In this document: positions 1 to 6,994 of the stretch, piece by piece
How positions within the stretch are numbered: the stretch's first letter is position 1
Layout of the letters: each line of letters begins with the position of its first letter
From: an uncultured Helicobacteraceae bacterium
Lineage (GTDB): Bacteria > Campylobacterota > Campylobacteria > Campylobacterales > UBA6016
DNA: 16,345 nt
Reading direction: 5' to 3'
NCBI GenBank assembly: GCA_937973585.1
Contig: CALJKN010000037.1
Span: 1-16,345 of the forward strand
Made by a program: the position numbers and the translations under genes
Notes under the pieces: model-generated
What the model saw: the letters and a program-made list of their open reading frames with translations, nothing else
What the model was told of the DNA's origin: nothing
Databases searched by the model: none

Positions 1-338
1 GCCCCATGCGACAAAAGCGCATTAGCGATACTGCTCTCCACAAATTTATTTAGCGATATACCCTCTTTCAGCGCCTCTTCGTATGCCGCCTTGTGAAGTT
101 CGGGTTGTATTCTGATATTGAACACCCCTTTGAACGGCTTTTCGGGCGCTATTCCCTGTTCTTTGCAAGTTGCTAGATAATCATCCACGGCTTCTTGAAA
201 AGCATTTTCTAGCTCTGCCGCATTATCCGCCTCAAATGTAACTAGCGAGCGTATCATCTCTATCTTGCCCCAAAAAGTTTTATCCTTTTTTGAGTAGTGC
301 AAAGAGCCGATATAGCCTTTGTAACTAAGCGTTTCCAT
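1..338 (-). CDS. hicB: HicB-family antitoxin, 3' end cut by window edge
   Basis: This is the antitoxin of a type II toxin-antitoxin pair. HicB proteins bind and neutralise HicA and repress their own operon. The reading frame from ATG at 338 runs 112 codons without a stop and leaves the window. The N-terminal part (about residues 5-60) fits the HicB partial-RNase H-like fold, with the start METLSYKGYIGSLHYS and an acidic helix around residues 41-56. From about residue 73 (FNIRIQPELH) to 103 it looks like a ribbon-helix-helix DNA-binding domain. The start lies inside the end of hicA, a 14-base overlap, so the two are probably translated together, toxin first. Only a few residues are likely missing. 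The family call is firm; the DNA-binding class is judged by eye. Confidence 0.85.
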   Translation of the reverse strand, partial: METLSYKGYIGSLHYSKKDKTFWGKIEMIRSLVTFEADNAAELENAFQEAVDDYLATCKEQGIAPEKPFKGVFNIRIQPELHKAAYEEALKEGISLNKFVESSIANALLSHG

Positions 339-585
339 CTTTAAATCCTTTCAAAACTTCCTGAATTTGTTTTACGATGTACTCTTTGAGTATGTTTGAC
401 GGGTGCGGTTTGTGTAGACTGATTACCAGATTTTTGTCTTTGTGGATAAATTTTATCCTTGAGCCGCTACCCTCTGTCTTCTCAAATCCCAAATGCGTCA
501 AAAGCGTTTCTAGTTCGTTAAAGCTTAAGTCTTTTAACGGTGGAATTTTTGTAAATTTTTCAAAAAGTTTATTGTGCTTTGCCAT
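325..585 (-). CDS. hicA: HicA-family mRNA interferase toxin
   Basis: HicA toxins are small double-stranded-RNA-binding-fold ribonucleases that cleave mRNA in the absence of HicB. The 86-residue length is typical. The first half carries the helix with SFNELETLLTHLGFEKTEG, then a GSGSR segment (residues 39-43) and the strand-loop HKPHP (58-62), followed by the C-terminal helix ending VLKGF. The classic HicA glycine-serine-histidine motif reads Gly-Ser-Gly-Ser-Arg here, as in the HicA subgroup with a HKPHP/HRPHP motif, so the catalytic residue may differ from the textbook His. It ends 14 bases inside hicB. No Shine-Dalgarno is visible and the best -10 box lies only a few bases before the ATG, so the mRNA may be leaderless. 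A chromosomal two-gene hicA-hicB order is normal. Confidence 0.88.
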   Translation of the reverse strand: MAKHNKLFEKFTKIPPLKDLSFNELETLLTHLGFEKTEGSGSRIKFIHKDKNLVISLHKPHPSNILKEYIVKQIQEVLKGFKDGNA

Positions 586-592
586 ATGGTTT

Positions 593-622
593 ATAGTATC
601 AAATTTTAGTTACAAAAGTCAA
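593..622 (-). promoter_or_regulatory. Putative sigma70 promoter of hicAB
   Basis: Reading the minus strand, TTGACT (complement of 617-622) is followed after 18 bases by TACTAT (complement of 593-598); GATACT with 16 bases is an alternative -10. The expected start of transcription falls within about two bases of the hicA ATG at 585. Seen in sequence; activity is inferred. Confidence 0.55.
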
Positions 623-638
623 TTTCATCATAATTGAC
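618..638. promoter_or_regulatory. Inverted repeat over the hicAB -35, candidate HicB operator
   Basis: GTCAATT (618-624) and AATTGAC (632-638) are a perfect 7-bp inverted repeat with a 7-base spacer. The left arm covers the hicAB -35 box. HicB antitoxins with DNA-binding domains repress by binding inverted repeats in their promoter, so this is the natural candidate operator. The right arm is shared with the possible Crp/Fnr-type site of nnrS. Confidence 0.45.
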
Positions 639-675
639 CCCCGTCATGTTTTAGGTTTAGTTTTTTGGGTAGAGT
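634..675 (+). promoter_or_regulatory. Candidate Crp/Fnr-type activated promoter of nnrS
   Basis: TTGAC-CCCC-GTCAT (634-647) is an imperfect dyad of the Crp/Fnr kind (TTGAN-N4-NTCAA, one mismatch in the right half). TAGAGT at 670-675 matches the -10 consensus at four of six positions. If transcription starts about 7 bases later, near 682, the dyad is centred at -41.5, the class II activator position. In other bacteria nnrS genes answer to Crp/Fnr regulators (NnrR); the nitric-oxide regulator of Campylobacter, NssR, is of the same family. Geometry is seen; regulation is inferred. Confidence 0.4.
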
Positions 676-701
676 TTTGCCAAAAAAATAGGTTATATAA
701 A

Positions 702-1868
702 ATGGATAATACTTTAGACTTCACTGAATCACAACTAAAAAGACGGCTCAAATCGTTAGTCGCAAAGCCGCATCAACCTTTTTTTATCGGCGGCATACTT
801 GTGGCTGTTTATTCTATGCTTGTTACGGTATTTGGGCTAATGGGGGATCTGAATATCGATGTGAGGGTTTTTCATATATCAAATATCGCCCTGTTGATGC
901 CTACGTATCTATTTTTCGGATTTTTGACGACGGTTCTGTATAGATTTTTGCTCTCAATGCCGTTTTCGCAAACCGAGTATATGCGTATTTTTTATACGTT
1001 GACGGTCGGCACCGTAATTGTACAGATTGGGTTTTTTGTCTCGTCTGCTCTGCTTTTTTTGGGGTATATTGTTGTTTTTTGCGCTCAACTATACGGCGTG
1101 TATATCTATGCCAAAAAATACAGAGAGTCAAACGTTATACACAAGAGCGACCCGTTTTGGATGTTGTTTTGTTTTTCGTTTGGCCCATTGGCCTCCGCCT
1201 TGTTCGCACTATCTATTTTTTTTCCGCAAATCTCAACCATTGCCGAAAATATAGCCTTTTATCCGTTTGCCGTCGGGGTTGTCTTTGCCGTTGCGCAAAA
1301 AATGGTTTTGAATTTTTATGCTATCTATTTTAGTGTTAGCGACCAAAACAAAAGAGGTTACATAACGGGCAATATAGCATCGGCCATAGTTTTATTGGCG
1401 TTATCTAGGAGTTTGTCGTTGTCGTGGCTAACGGCTTTGGCCGGAGTTTGGATTTTTTGTTTTGCTGCAAAGCTGATTTTTGACAACAGATTTATCCTCA
1501 AAAAAGCCCCTCCGATACTCTCTATTTTGGCGGTCGGATGGTTTTGGTTTTTTGCCGGGGCTGTGTTTGTTGCTCTATCGGGCGTTACGGGGAGCAGTGC
1601 ATTGTATGTGGCGGGCGTACATTCGTTTGGAGCCGGATTTATCGGAACGATGATGATAGGGTTTGCGAGCAGAGTCGCCCTCGGACACTCAAATAACAAG
1701 ATAGAAGCCGATAGGATTACCGTTATTTTGTTTGTGTTGTTTGAGCTTGTCGTAGCCATTAGGCTTTTCGGGGTTTTGGAGCCGTCATTTGCGGTTATTG
1801 CCGGATTCTTGTGGAGTGCGGTCTTTGGATCTTGGTTTTACAGGTATTTCCCCCTAATAACCAAATGA
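702..1868 (+). CDS. nnrS: NnrS-family membrane protein
   Basis: NnrS proteins are heme- and copper-containing inner-membrane proteins linked to nitric oxide and nitrosative stress and often found near denitrification genes; the exact biochemical role is unsettled. The 388 residues contain about 12 hydrophobic segments after a short basic cytoplasmic N-terminus (KRRLKSLVAKPHQPF). The signature lies near residues 305-330: GVHSFGAGFIGTMMIGF followed by ASRVALGHS, matching the family pattern of a membrane His and a SRVxLGH block. The N-terminal HQPFF resembles the usual NnrS PFRPFF-type start. The start ATG has only a weak AGG 9 bases upstream. It stands alone on the plus strand, divergent from hicA and ending 2 bases from the convergent neighbour. 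No other denitrification gene is in view. Family call firm. Confidence 0.85.
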   Translation: MDNTLDFTESQLKRRLKSLVAKPHQPFFIGGILVAVYSMLVTVFGLMGDLNIDVRVFHISNIALLMPTYLFFGFLTTVLYRFLLSMPFSQTEYMRIFYTLTVGTVIVQIGFFVSSALLFLGYIVVFCAQLYGVYIYAKKYRESNVIHKSDPFWMLFCFSFGPLASALFALSIFFPQISTIAENIAFYPFAVGVVFAVAQKMVLNFYAIYFSVSDQNKRGYITGNIASAIVLLALSRSLSLSWLTALAGVWIFCFAAKLIFDNRFILKKAPPILSILAVGWFWFFAGAVFVALSGVTGSSALYVAGVHSFGAGFIGTMMIGFASRVALGHSNNKIEADRITVILFVLFELVVAIRLFGVLEPSFAVIAGFLWSAVFGSWFYRYFPLITK

Positions 1869-1870
1869 CC

Positions 1871-2308
1871 TTAGCCTAGTTTTGAGAAAACCGCACCGGG
1901 AAAGTTGATCTCTTTGTCTTTGTTTTTGGAGACAAGTGCTTTTACATCCCCTGCCTTTTTCCTCAAAACCTCATAGACCTTAATATCTAGCTCTAGCTTC
2001 ATACTGTCGAGAGTCGCAAACATAGACTCCAAAACATCTATAGAGTTGGCCAGATACCGAACCCTCATTGCTCTGGAGTTGTATTGGACATAGCTCTTTG
2101 TCTTTACCTCTTCTATAATAAAAGAGACGGGTGTTTTTACGATATCGGAGACTGTTATGTTGTGGTATGAGAGCATATCCATTTTTAGAGGGTCAAACAG
2201 CTCTTTCGCCTCTTTTAGGTGCAGGCTTATATATATTCCACGTCTGACTATATCTTTTACAAGCTCTATTTCGTCTTGCTGACTTAACTTTTTGGTCTCC
2301 TCGCTCAC
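1871..2308 (-). CDS. Unrecognised soluble protein, 145 residues
   Basis: I do not recognise this protein. It is soluble, has no signal peptide or membrane segment, is rich in charged residues and looks largely alpha-helical, with possible strands around residues 45-80 (YHNITVSDIVKTPVSFIIEE). It contains no Cys or obvious catalytic motif. The start is GTG at 2308, supported by AAGGAG placed 6 bases upstream, the best ribosome-binding site in this part of the window. It lies 28 bases behind uppP on the same strand and is probably the last gene of an AEC transporter - uppP - this gene unit. The good ribosome-binding site and ordinary codon use argue that it is real. A Campylobacterota-specific family is a guess from the lack of recognisable relatives. 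Confidence 0.75.
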   Translation of the reverse strand: MSEETKKLSQQDEIELVKDIVRRGIYISLHLKEAKELFDPLKMDMLSYHNITVSDIVKTPVSFIIEEVKTKSYVQYNSRAMRVRYLANSIDVLESMFATLDSMKLELDIKVYEVLRKKAGDVKALVSKNKDKEINFPGAVFSKLG

Positions 2309-2336
2309 GACCGTCTCCTTTTTCGCTTATGCTATA

Positions 2337-3101
2337 CTAAAACAAAACATATAAAAATATAACCCCTAGGGCTATACGATAAACTGCAAACGGAATAAAA
2401 TTAAATTTTGCTACGAATTTTAAAAACCATTTGATGGCGACAAGCGCAACGATAAATGCGCTAATAAAACCGACCGCCAGATTTGATACGTCAGAGGGGT
2501 CAAATGACGAGAAGTTTTTTACTATATCGTATCCGGTTGCTATAATCATTGTAGGAACGGCAAGTAAAAATGAGAACTCAACGGCTGTCTTTCTATCCAG
2601 TCCGGAGAGTAGCCCCCCTATGATTGTAGCCCCCGATCTACTGGTTCCGGGAACCATTGAGAGCGATTGGGCAAATCCGATCAGTAATGCCTGTTTATAG
2701 CTAATCGTATCAATCGAATGAACGCTATGCTCTTTGTTTTTATAGAAATACTCTATCGCTATAAAAACAAGTCCGCCGATAATCAGCATAAAGGCTACCG
2801 TCTCCGGTACAAATAGGGCTTTTATGTGTTTATAGAGCAAAAATCCTAGAACCCCTGTCGGTAAAAATGCAACGGCAAGTTTTTTGATAAGCACCGTATC
2901 CGAGAGGAGTTTTTTAAAGTACAAAAAAATCACGGCCATAATAGAACCCAGCTGTATGGAGACCTCAAACGTTTTGTGCACGTCCGTCTGTTCGATACCC
3001 AAAAGCTTTGATGCTAAAATCAGATGTCCTGTGGAGGATATTGGCAAAAACTCCGTTAGCCCCTCCAGAACCCCTAACATAACCGCTTCAAATATACCCA
3101 T
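2337..3101 (-). CDS. uppP: Undecaprenyl-diphosphate phosphatase UppP (BacA family)
   Basis: UppP removes a phosphate from undecaprenyl diphosphate so that the lipid carrier can be reused for peptidoglycan, O-antigen and other glycans; overproduction gives bacitracin resistance. Two family signatures are clear: E13-GLTE-17 followed by PISSTGH (20-26), and PGTSRSGA (151-158) with the catalytic Arg155. The 254 residues and about eight membrane segments fit. I chose ATG at 3101 because AAAGG lies 9 bases upstream; the TTG at 3107 would be only 3 bases from it. It follows the AEC transporter by 12 bases, and the transporter stop codon overlaps the ribosome-binding site, which suggests coupling. 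With uppS and a PAP2 protein further right, the window holds synthesis and recycling steps of the same carrier. Confidence 0.95.
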   Translation of the reverse strand: MGIFEAVMLGVLEGLTEFLPISSTGHLILASKLLGIEQTDVHKTFEVSIQLGSIMAVIFLYFKKLLSDTVLIKKLAVAFLPTGVLGFLLYKHIKALFVPETVAFMLIIGGLVFIAIEYFYKNKEHSVHSIDTISYKQALLIGFAQSLSMVPGTSRSGATIIGGLLSGLDRKTAVEFSFLLAVPTMIIATGYDIVKNFSSFDPSDVSNLAVGFISAFIVALVAIKWFLKFVAKFNFIPFAVYRIALGVIFLYVLF

Positions 3102-3113
3102 AACCAAAAACCT

Positions 3114-4004
3114 TTAAATCATAAAATATAAGATCGGCATAGTTGCAAAAGAGATAAATATCCCAAGTGCTACTGCTGAAACTGCAAGCTCTTTGTCCAG
3201 CCCGTATCTGCTAGCAAATACTACCACCATAACCATGGGTGGCATGGCCGATTCTATTAGCGCAACCCTAAAAGGTTCTTTGTCTAAAACCCCAAACGGT
3301 AAAAGTAAAATATATATAAACAGCGGCACGACAAGCATCTTTGAGACTAAAATCATAGATGTCGATGTCATCGTTTGTTTTATATGCCTGATATCTATCT
3401 TCATGCCGACGGCAATCGTAACTATCGGGAGCAGTACGGCCGATAGTTTTTCAACTCCGGATAGAAAAAACTCCGGTAAAACAAATATTTTTAGAAAAAT
3501 GGCAGCCATAATAGCCAAGAAAGGTGGAAATAGTATGAATGATTTTATCAGCTTTCCGGTGCTACTGGTTTTTTGTGCCCCCCAGGCGGCTATCATGGAG
3601 CCTGCCAAAGATAGGGTCAGAAAACTGCCGAACTGATCAAATATAAGAGCGTATCCGAGTGAGTTTGAACCAAATAGCGCCTCTACAAACGGAAATCCAA
3701 CAAAAGATGTATTTCCGAGTCCGGAAGCCATAATTATTACGGCGGTGGTCTCTCTTTTGGTTTTTAAAATACTGCTAAATAAAAATCCAAATAAAAATCC
3801 GATAAAAATAGACAAAACGGCAATGGGGACAATGAGCAAGTCGGCAACGGATAATTTCAGCGGATAGAGTTTGTGTATTACTAGAGCGGGAAAAGCGATA
3901 TTGATGCAAAAATGCATCAACTGTTCAGAGTAATCTTTTTTTGCGAGCTTCATCGCATAGCCGATTATCAAAAAGCAAAAAATAATTAAAAGACCTTGAA
4001 ACAT
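3114..4004 (-). CDS. AEC-family (auxin efflux carrier-like) transporter
   Basis: This is an inner-membrane permease of the auxin efflux carrier (AEC, Mem_trans) family, whose bacterial members move small carboxylates or are uncharacterised. The 296 residues form about ten membrane helices. Family-like features are the N-terminal helix LLIIFCFLIIGYAMK, the middle segment GLGNTSFVGFPFVEALFG (about residues 94-112) with its conserved Asn and GFP, and the C-terminal ESAMPPMVMVVVFA block (about 250-263). The substrate cannot be predicted. The ATG at 4004 has no Shine-Dalgarno. TATAAT boxes at 4013-4023 (complement) would place the transcript start about 2-7 bases before it. It is divergent from dgkA and probably heads an operon with uppP. 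Confidence 0.88.
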   Translation of the reverse strand: MFQGLLIIFCFLIIGYAMKLAKKDYSEQLMHFCINIAFPALVIHKLYPLKLSVADLLIVPIAVLSIFIGFLFGFLFSSILKTKRETTAVIIMASGLGNTSFVGFPFVEALFGSNSLGYALIFDQFGSFLTLSLAGSMIAAWGAQKTSSTGKLIKSFILFPPFLAIMAAIFLKIFVLPEFFLSGVEKLSAVLLPIVTIAVGMKIDIRHIKQTMTSTSMILVSKMLVVPLFIYILLLPFGVLDKEPFRVALIESAMPPMVMVVVFASRYGLDKELAVSAVALGIFISFATMPILYFMI

Positions 4005-4012
4005 CGGCTAAA

Positions 4013-4023
4013 ATTATATTATA
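4013..4023 (-). promoter_or_regulatory. Overlapping TATAAT -10 boxes before the AEC transporter
   Basis: On the minus strand two perfect TATAAT hexamers overlap (complements of 4018-4023 and 4013-4018). No good -35 is visible, only a T-rich upstream stretch, which is usual in Campylobacterota promoters. The leader before the ATG at 4004 would be at most about 7 bases. Confidence 0.5.
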
Positions 4024-4062
4024 CAAAGGTAAAATAAGGGTAATGTCCAAAAAAGAGGGTCT

Positions 4063-4425
4063 ATGGCAAACAAGAGATTTAACATAGTAAAAAACACGAG
4101 CCACGCTATCGAGGGGTTTTTGGAGGTTTTGAAAAACGAGACTCCGCTTCAGATAGAGGTAGCTCTTTTTTTCGGTGCGACGGTTTTTATAGCCCTTTTA
4201 GATATTAGTAGTTTCTCAAAAGCTATACTCTTTTTCTCAATGTTTCCGATTATTATAGCCGAGGTGTTTAATAGTGCCATAGAGCGTGCGGTGGATTTGG
4301 TCACGAGAGAGTACGACGAGAGGGCAAAAATGGCAAAAGATGCCGCTGCTGCAGGTGTTCTGGTCTCGGTAGTATTTACTTTTTTAGTTTGGTGTGCCGT
4401 TTTGATGACCGAATTTGATATTTAG
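4063..4425 (+). CDS. dgkA: Diacylglycerol kinase DgkA
   Basis: DgkA is the small trimeric inner-membrane kinase that turns diacylglycerol into phosphatidic acid, recycling lipid left by transfer of phospholipid head groups to periplasmic glycans. The 120 residues and three membrane helices (about 33-48, 53-70, 97-115) match the family. The active-site stretch EVFNSAIERAVD (67-78) carries Glu67, Asn70 and Glu74, equivalent to the catalytic and metal-binding residues of the E. coli enzyme; Glu32 (QIEVAL) fits the earlier conserved Glu. A GAGGG sits unusually close (3 bases) to the ATG. The gene is alone on its strand, divergent from the AEC transporter, and its TAG shares the tetranucleotide TTAG with the stop codon of truA on the other strand. 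Confidence 0.95.
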   Translation: MANKRFNIVKNTSHAIEGFLEVLKNETPLQIEVALFFGATVFIALLDISSFSKAILFFSMFPIIIAEVFNSAIERAVDLVTREYDERAKMAKDAAAAGVLVSVVFTFLVWCAVLMTEFDI

Positions 4426-5192
4426 CCGATTCGCTTTAGCGGCTTTCCGTAGGAGACGCCACAGAGGTAAAGGCCGTTCGGCAAGGCCGGTTTTGTGATG
4501 TGTTGACGCTTATTTTCTATCTGCTCATTTAGCTCTGGTATCTCTAGCCCCCCAAGCCCTACTTGCAAGACTGCGTTTACCGATAATCTAATCTGGCTCC
4601 TCAAAAAGCCGTTGCCGACAAATACAAAAATCAAAAATCCGTTCTTTTCGTATACGTTTGCATTTTTGATTATTCTGACCGTCGTTTTCTCGTCGCTCCC
4701 TTTTTTTCTAAACATAGCAAAGTCATGTGTTCCGACAAATAGCGACATACCATTTTTTAATTTCTTTATATTCGGCTTCTCTTCTATGTATGTGACGTAA
4801 TCTGCCAAAAAAGGGTTTTTTTTGTTAAGGCTCACGATATATCTATATTTTCGCCAAACGGCATCAAATCTAGGGTGAAAATCGCTACTCGCTTCATATA
4901 GTTTTTTGATTTTAATTGAGTCAGGAAGTTTTGAGTTTAATGTCTTTAGTAGTATTTCGCCGCCGTATGCCTCTAACTTTTTCGCCCAGAAGTCATCTAT
5001 GTCAAAAGCTATCGGCTGATATGTCGCATGGACTCCGGTATCGGTACGCCCAGCATAAACCGCTTTTTGAAAAATCCCACATTTTGCGAGAGCCCTCTCA
5101 AAGCTCTCCATGACGGTGACTGCCGCCCCTTGTTGTGTCTGGAGTCCAAAAAACCTTGAGCCGTCGTACGAGGTTATCGCAACTAATCTCAA
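4422..5192 (-). CDS. truA: tRNA pseudouridine synthase A
   Basis: TruA changes uridines 38-40 in the anticodon arm of many tRNAs to pseudouridine. The N-terminal TSYDGSRFFG (7-16) and the catalytic motif AGRTDTGVHA (47-56) with Asp51 are clear, as are the later KYRY stretch and FLRSQIR near the C-terminus. I chose TTG at 5192, giving 256 residues. This places the TYDG-type motif at the usual distance from the start, and the TTG overlaps the lptF stop as TTGA. The longer frame to TTG at 5243 would add 17 residues inside lptF without family resemblance. No strong ribosome-binding site is visible, so translation is probably coupled to lptF. It ends in convergent overlap with dgkA. Confidence 0.93.
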   Translation of the reverse strand: MRLVAITSYDGSRFFGLQTQQGAAVTVMESFERALAKCGIFQKAVYAGRTDTGVHATYQPIAFDIDDFWAKKLEAYGGEILLKTLNSKLPDSIKIKKLYEASSDFHPRFDAVWRKYRYIVSLNKKNPFLADYVTYIEEKPNIKKLKNGMSLFVGTHDFAMFRKKGSDEKTTVRIIKNANVYEKNGFLIFVFVGNGFLRSQIRLSVNAVLQVGLGGLEIPELNEQIENKRQHITKPALPNGLYLCGVSYGKPLKRIG

Positions 5193-6238
5193 AACCTGAC
5201 CGCTTCGCTCTTTTTGTAAAAAAAGTATCCTGCAAAAAACCAAAGAGGAGCCAAAACCGCTATGCCGTAGTAGGTTATCGCTTGATTGACCGATAGCAAA
5301 GAGACGTAAAACATCGCCGTTACGGCAATAAGTAAAAAAGCGGCTCTGTTTTTTTGGTATCTGGGATTTTTGATCCCTATCGCCGGAATAAAAAATATGG
5401 CCAAAAGCGGAAACATAGCGGTCAAAAATACATCTGCAAAATCTTTTGCCCTTTTTTTGTCACTCATCGCCTGAGCCCAGTAGGCCGCTACGCCCCCCTC
5501 CTCAAAGCCTCCGTTTGACGGCTTTGGTTTTAGTCTCATCTCGTCAAACGAAAGCGTTTTTACTCTGTTTGCATCCTCTATTCTGTACGATTTGCCACCC
5601 ATAAGGTTTAGCGAGCCGAACCTCTCGTTTGAGATTACGGCAGAATCGGCCAATATTATCGTAGAGCCGTTCATATCCTGTTTTTTTTCGGTATCCATAG
5701 GGGACTCACCGGTAGAGAAAAGGACTATATCGTCAAATTTTTTATCGGTTGCCCCAGAGGCAAATACAAGCCAGTTTCCAAATTTTTGCCCGACTTCGGT
5801 TGGCCTGATATTGAGCTCTTTTGAGGTTTTTTTGTACTCTATAAAATTTTTTGCAACACCCGTAGAGTATGGGTGTAAAAAATAGCCTACAAATAGTAAA
5901 ACCGACGAGCAAAATAGAGCCGCTTTAAATATCGGCTTCAAAACGGCCTCTTTGGATGTGCCGAGGGCAAATACGGCGACTAGCTCCCTATCGAAAGAGG
6001 CTTTTGAAAACGAGAGGCCAAACGCTATAAAAAACGATATCGGGAGGGTATAAAAAATCAGTTGCGGGGTTGCAAACATATAAAGGGAGATAAAATCTAT
6101 AAAGTCTACGTTTGCAATTTTTGTTAAATCGGCAAGCCTGATCGCCATAATCAGAGAAGATATGGCAAAAAGTGTCAAAAACAACGGCCAAAAAGAGACT
6201 AAAAAGTTTTTAAAAATATAAGACTCGACCCTTTTCAT
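5189..6238 (-). CDS. lptF: LptF/LptG (YjgP/YjgQ) family LPS export permease
   Basis: LptF and LptG are the membrane subunits of the LptB2FGC transporter that pulls LPS from the inner membrane toward the outer membrane. The 349 residues show the family layout: MKRVESYIFKNFLVSFWPLF at the start, three N-terminal membrane helices (about 15-35, 55-78, 105-122), a long soluble part (about 125-265) corresponding to the periplasmic beta-jellyroll, and three C-terminal helices. FDRELVAVFALG (about 82-93) resembles the coupling-helix region that contacts LptB. Assignment to LptF rather than LptG rests on general resemblance and synteny with pilD and truA, so the symbol is less sure than the family. 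It begins 3 bases after pilD and ends in a TTGA overlap with truA. No clear ribosome-binding site precedes the ATG. Confidence 0.87.
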   Translation of the reverse strand: MKRVESYIFKNFLVSFWPLFLTLFAISSLIMAIRLADLTKIANVDFIDFISLYMFATPQLIFYTLPISFFIAFGLSFSKASFDRELVAVFALGTSKEAVLKPIFKAALFCSSVLLFVGYFLHPYSTGVAKNFIEYKKTSKELNIRPTEVGQKFGNWLVFASGATDKKFDDIVLFSTGESPMDTEKKQDMNGSTIILADSAVISNERFGSLNLMGGKSYRIEDANRVKTLSFDEMRLKPKPSNGGFEEGGVAAYWAQAMSDKKRAKDFADVFLTAMFPLLAIFFIPAIGIKNPRYQKNRAAFLLIAVTAMFYVSLLSVNQAITYYGIAVLAPLWFFAGYFFYKKSEAVRF

Positions 6239-6241
6239 ACA

Positions 6242-6994
6242 CTATCTCATAAACCAAAGCTGCTCTTTGAACATAAAAACCAAAAAACCGCCCATTGCCA
6301 AATAAGGGACAAATGCTATTTCGGCATTTCCTTTTTTGCGTCCTATGATTGCAGGGATTAGCGATATAACGGCTCCGATGAAGATGGCAAAAAAGCCGTA
6401 CATGCTCCCGAGTATCCCGCCGAGGGTCGCCGCTACTATGATATCGGCTTCGCCCAAACTCTCTTTTTTTAGGGCGTACGAGAGGGAGAATCTAAGCATT
6501 ACAAAAAAACCGGCCAACAAAAATGCCGATTTTGCGTATTCAAGTAGGTTGATTAGATTGACAAACATCGGCATCGGGGCAAAGAAAAATGCAGAGGAAA
6601 GTGCTGTCAAAAACGCTGCTAAATTAATAGAATCAGGAACCTCTTTTAGTTTGATGTCGATTACAGAGAGGGCTAGCAGTAGCGAAAAAGTGAGAGATAC
6701 GCTGACGGCATAAAAAATATTTGGAGATTTTAAAAATACCGCTACAAATATAGCCCCTGAGAGGATCTCCACAATGATATAGGTTTTTTCGATTGGGGCA
6801 TTGCAGTCGGCACATCTACCGCGCAACACAATATACGATACGACCGGAATATTATGATACCACTTTATCTGGTTTTTGCATACCGGACAATGTGATGCGG
6901 GTCTGACGATACTCTCCCCTTTCGGGACTCTGCTGATTAGGACATTTAAAAAAGAGCCGAATACGACCCCCAGCAGACAGGCAAAAAGTATCAT
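6242..6994 (-). CDS. pilD: Type IV prepilin peptidase (A24)
   Basis: This inner-membrane aspartic protease removes the short leader from type IV pilins and type II secretion pseudopilins and usually also N-methylates the new first residue. The N-terminal GSFLNVLISRVP (13-24) and the two zinc pairs Cys36/Cys39 and Cys61/Cys64 are intact, as in bifunctional PilD enzymes. The first catalytic Asp lies in DIKLKEVPD (113-121). The second is Asp184 in GEAD (181-184), where most relatives have GxGD. The 250 residues and about eight membrane helices are normal. It overlaps uppS by ATGA. The natural substrate candidate here is the pilin-like protein about 3 kb upstream. uppS, prepilin peptidase, LptF-type gene and truA occur in this order in C. 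jejuni as I remember it. Confidence 0.93.
   Translation of the reverse strand: MILFACLLGVVFGSFLNVLISRVPKGESIVRPASHCPVCKNQIKWYHNIPVVSYIVLRGRCADCNAPIEKTYIIVEILSGAIFVAVFLKSPNIFYAVSVSLTFSLLLALSVIDIKLKEVPDSINLAAFLTALSSAFFFAPMPMFVNLINLLEYAKSAFLLAGFFVMLRFSLSYALKKESLGEADIIVAATLGGILGSMYGFFAIFIGAVISLIPAIIGRKKGNAEIAFVPYLAMGGFLVFMFKEQLWFMR

Noticed and set aside
377..637. Plus-strand 86-residue open frame antisense to hicA
   Set aside because: It is the shadow of hicA, which has clear family motifs; the frame has no ribosome-binding site and no recognisable domain.
5193..5243. N-terminal extension of TruA to TTG at 5243
   Set aside because: The 17 extra residues lie wholly within lptF, are not family-like, and the TTGA junction at 5189-5192 offers a better start.
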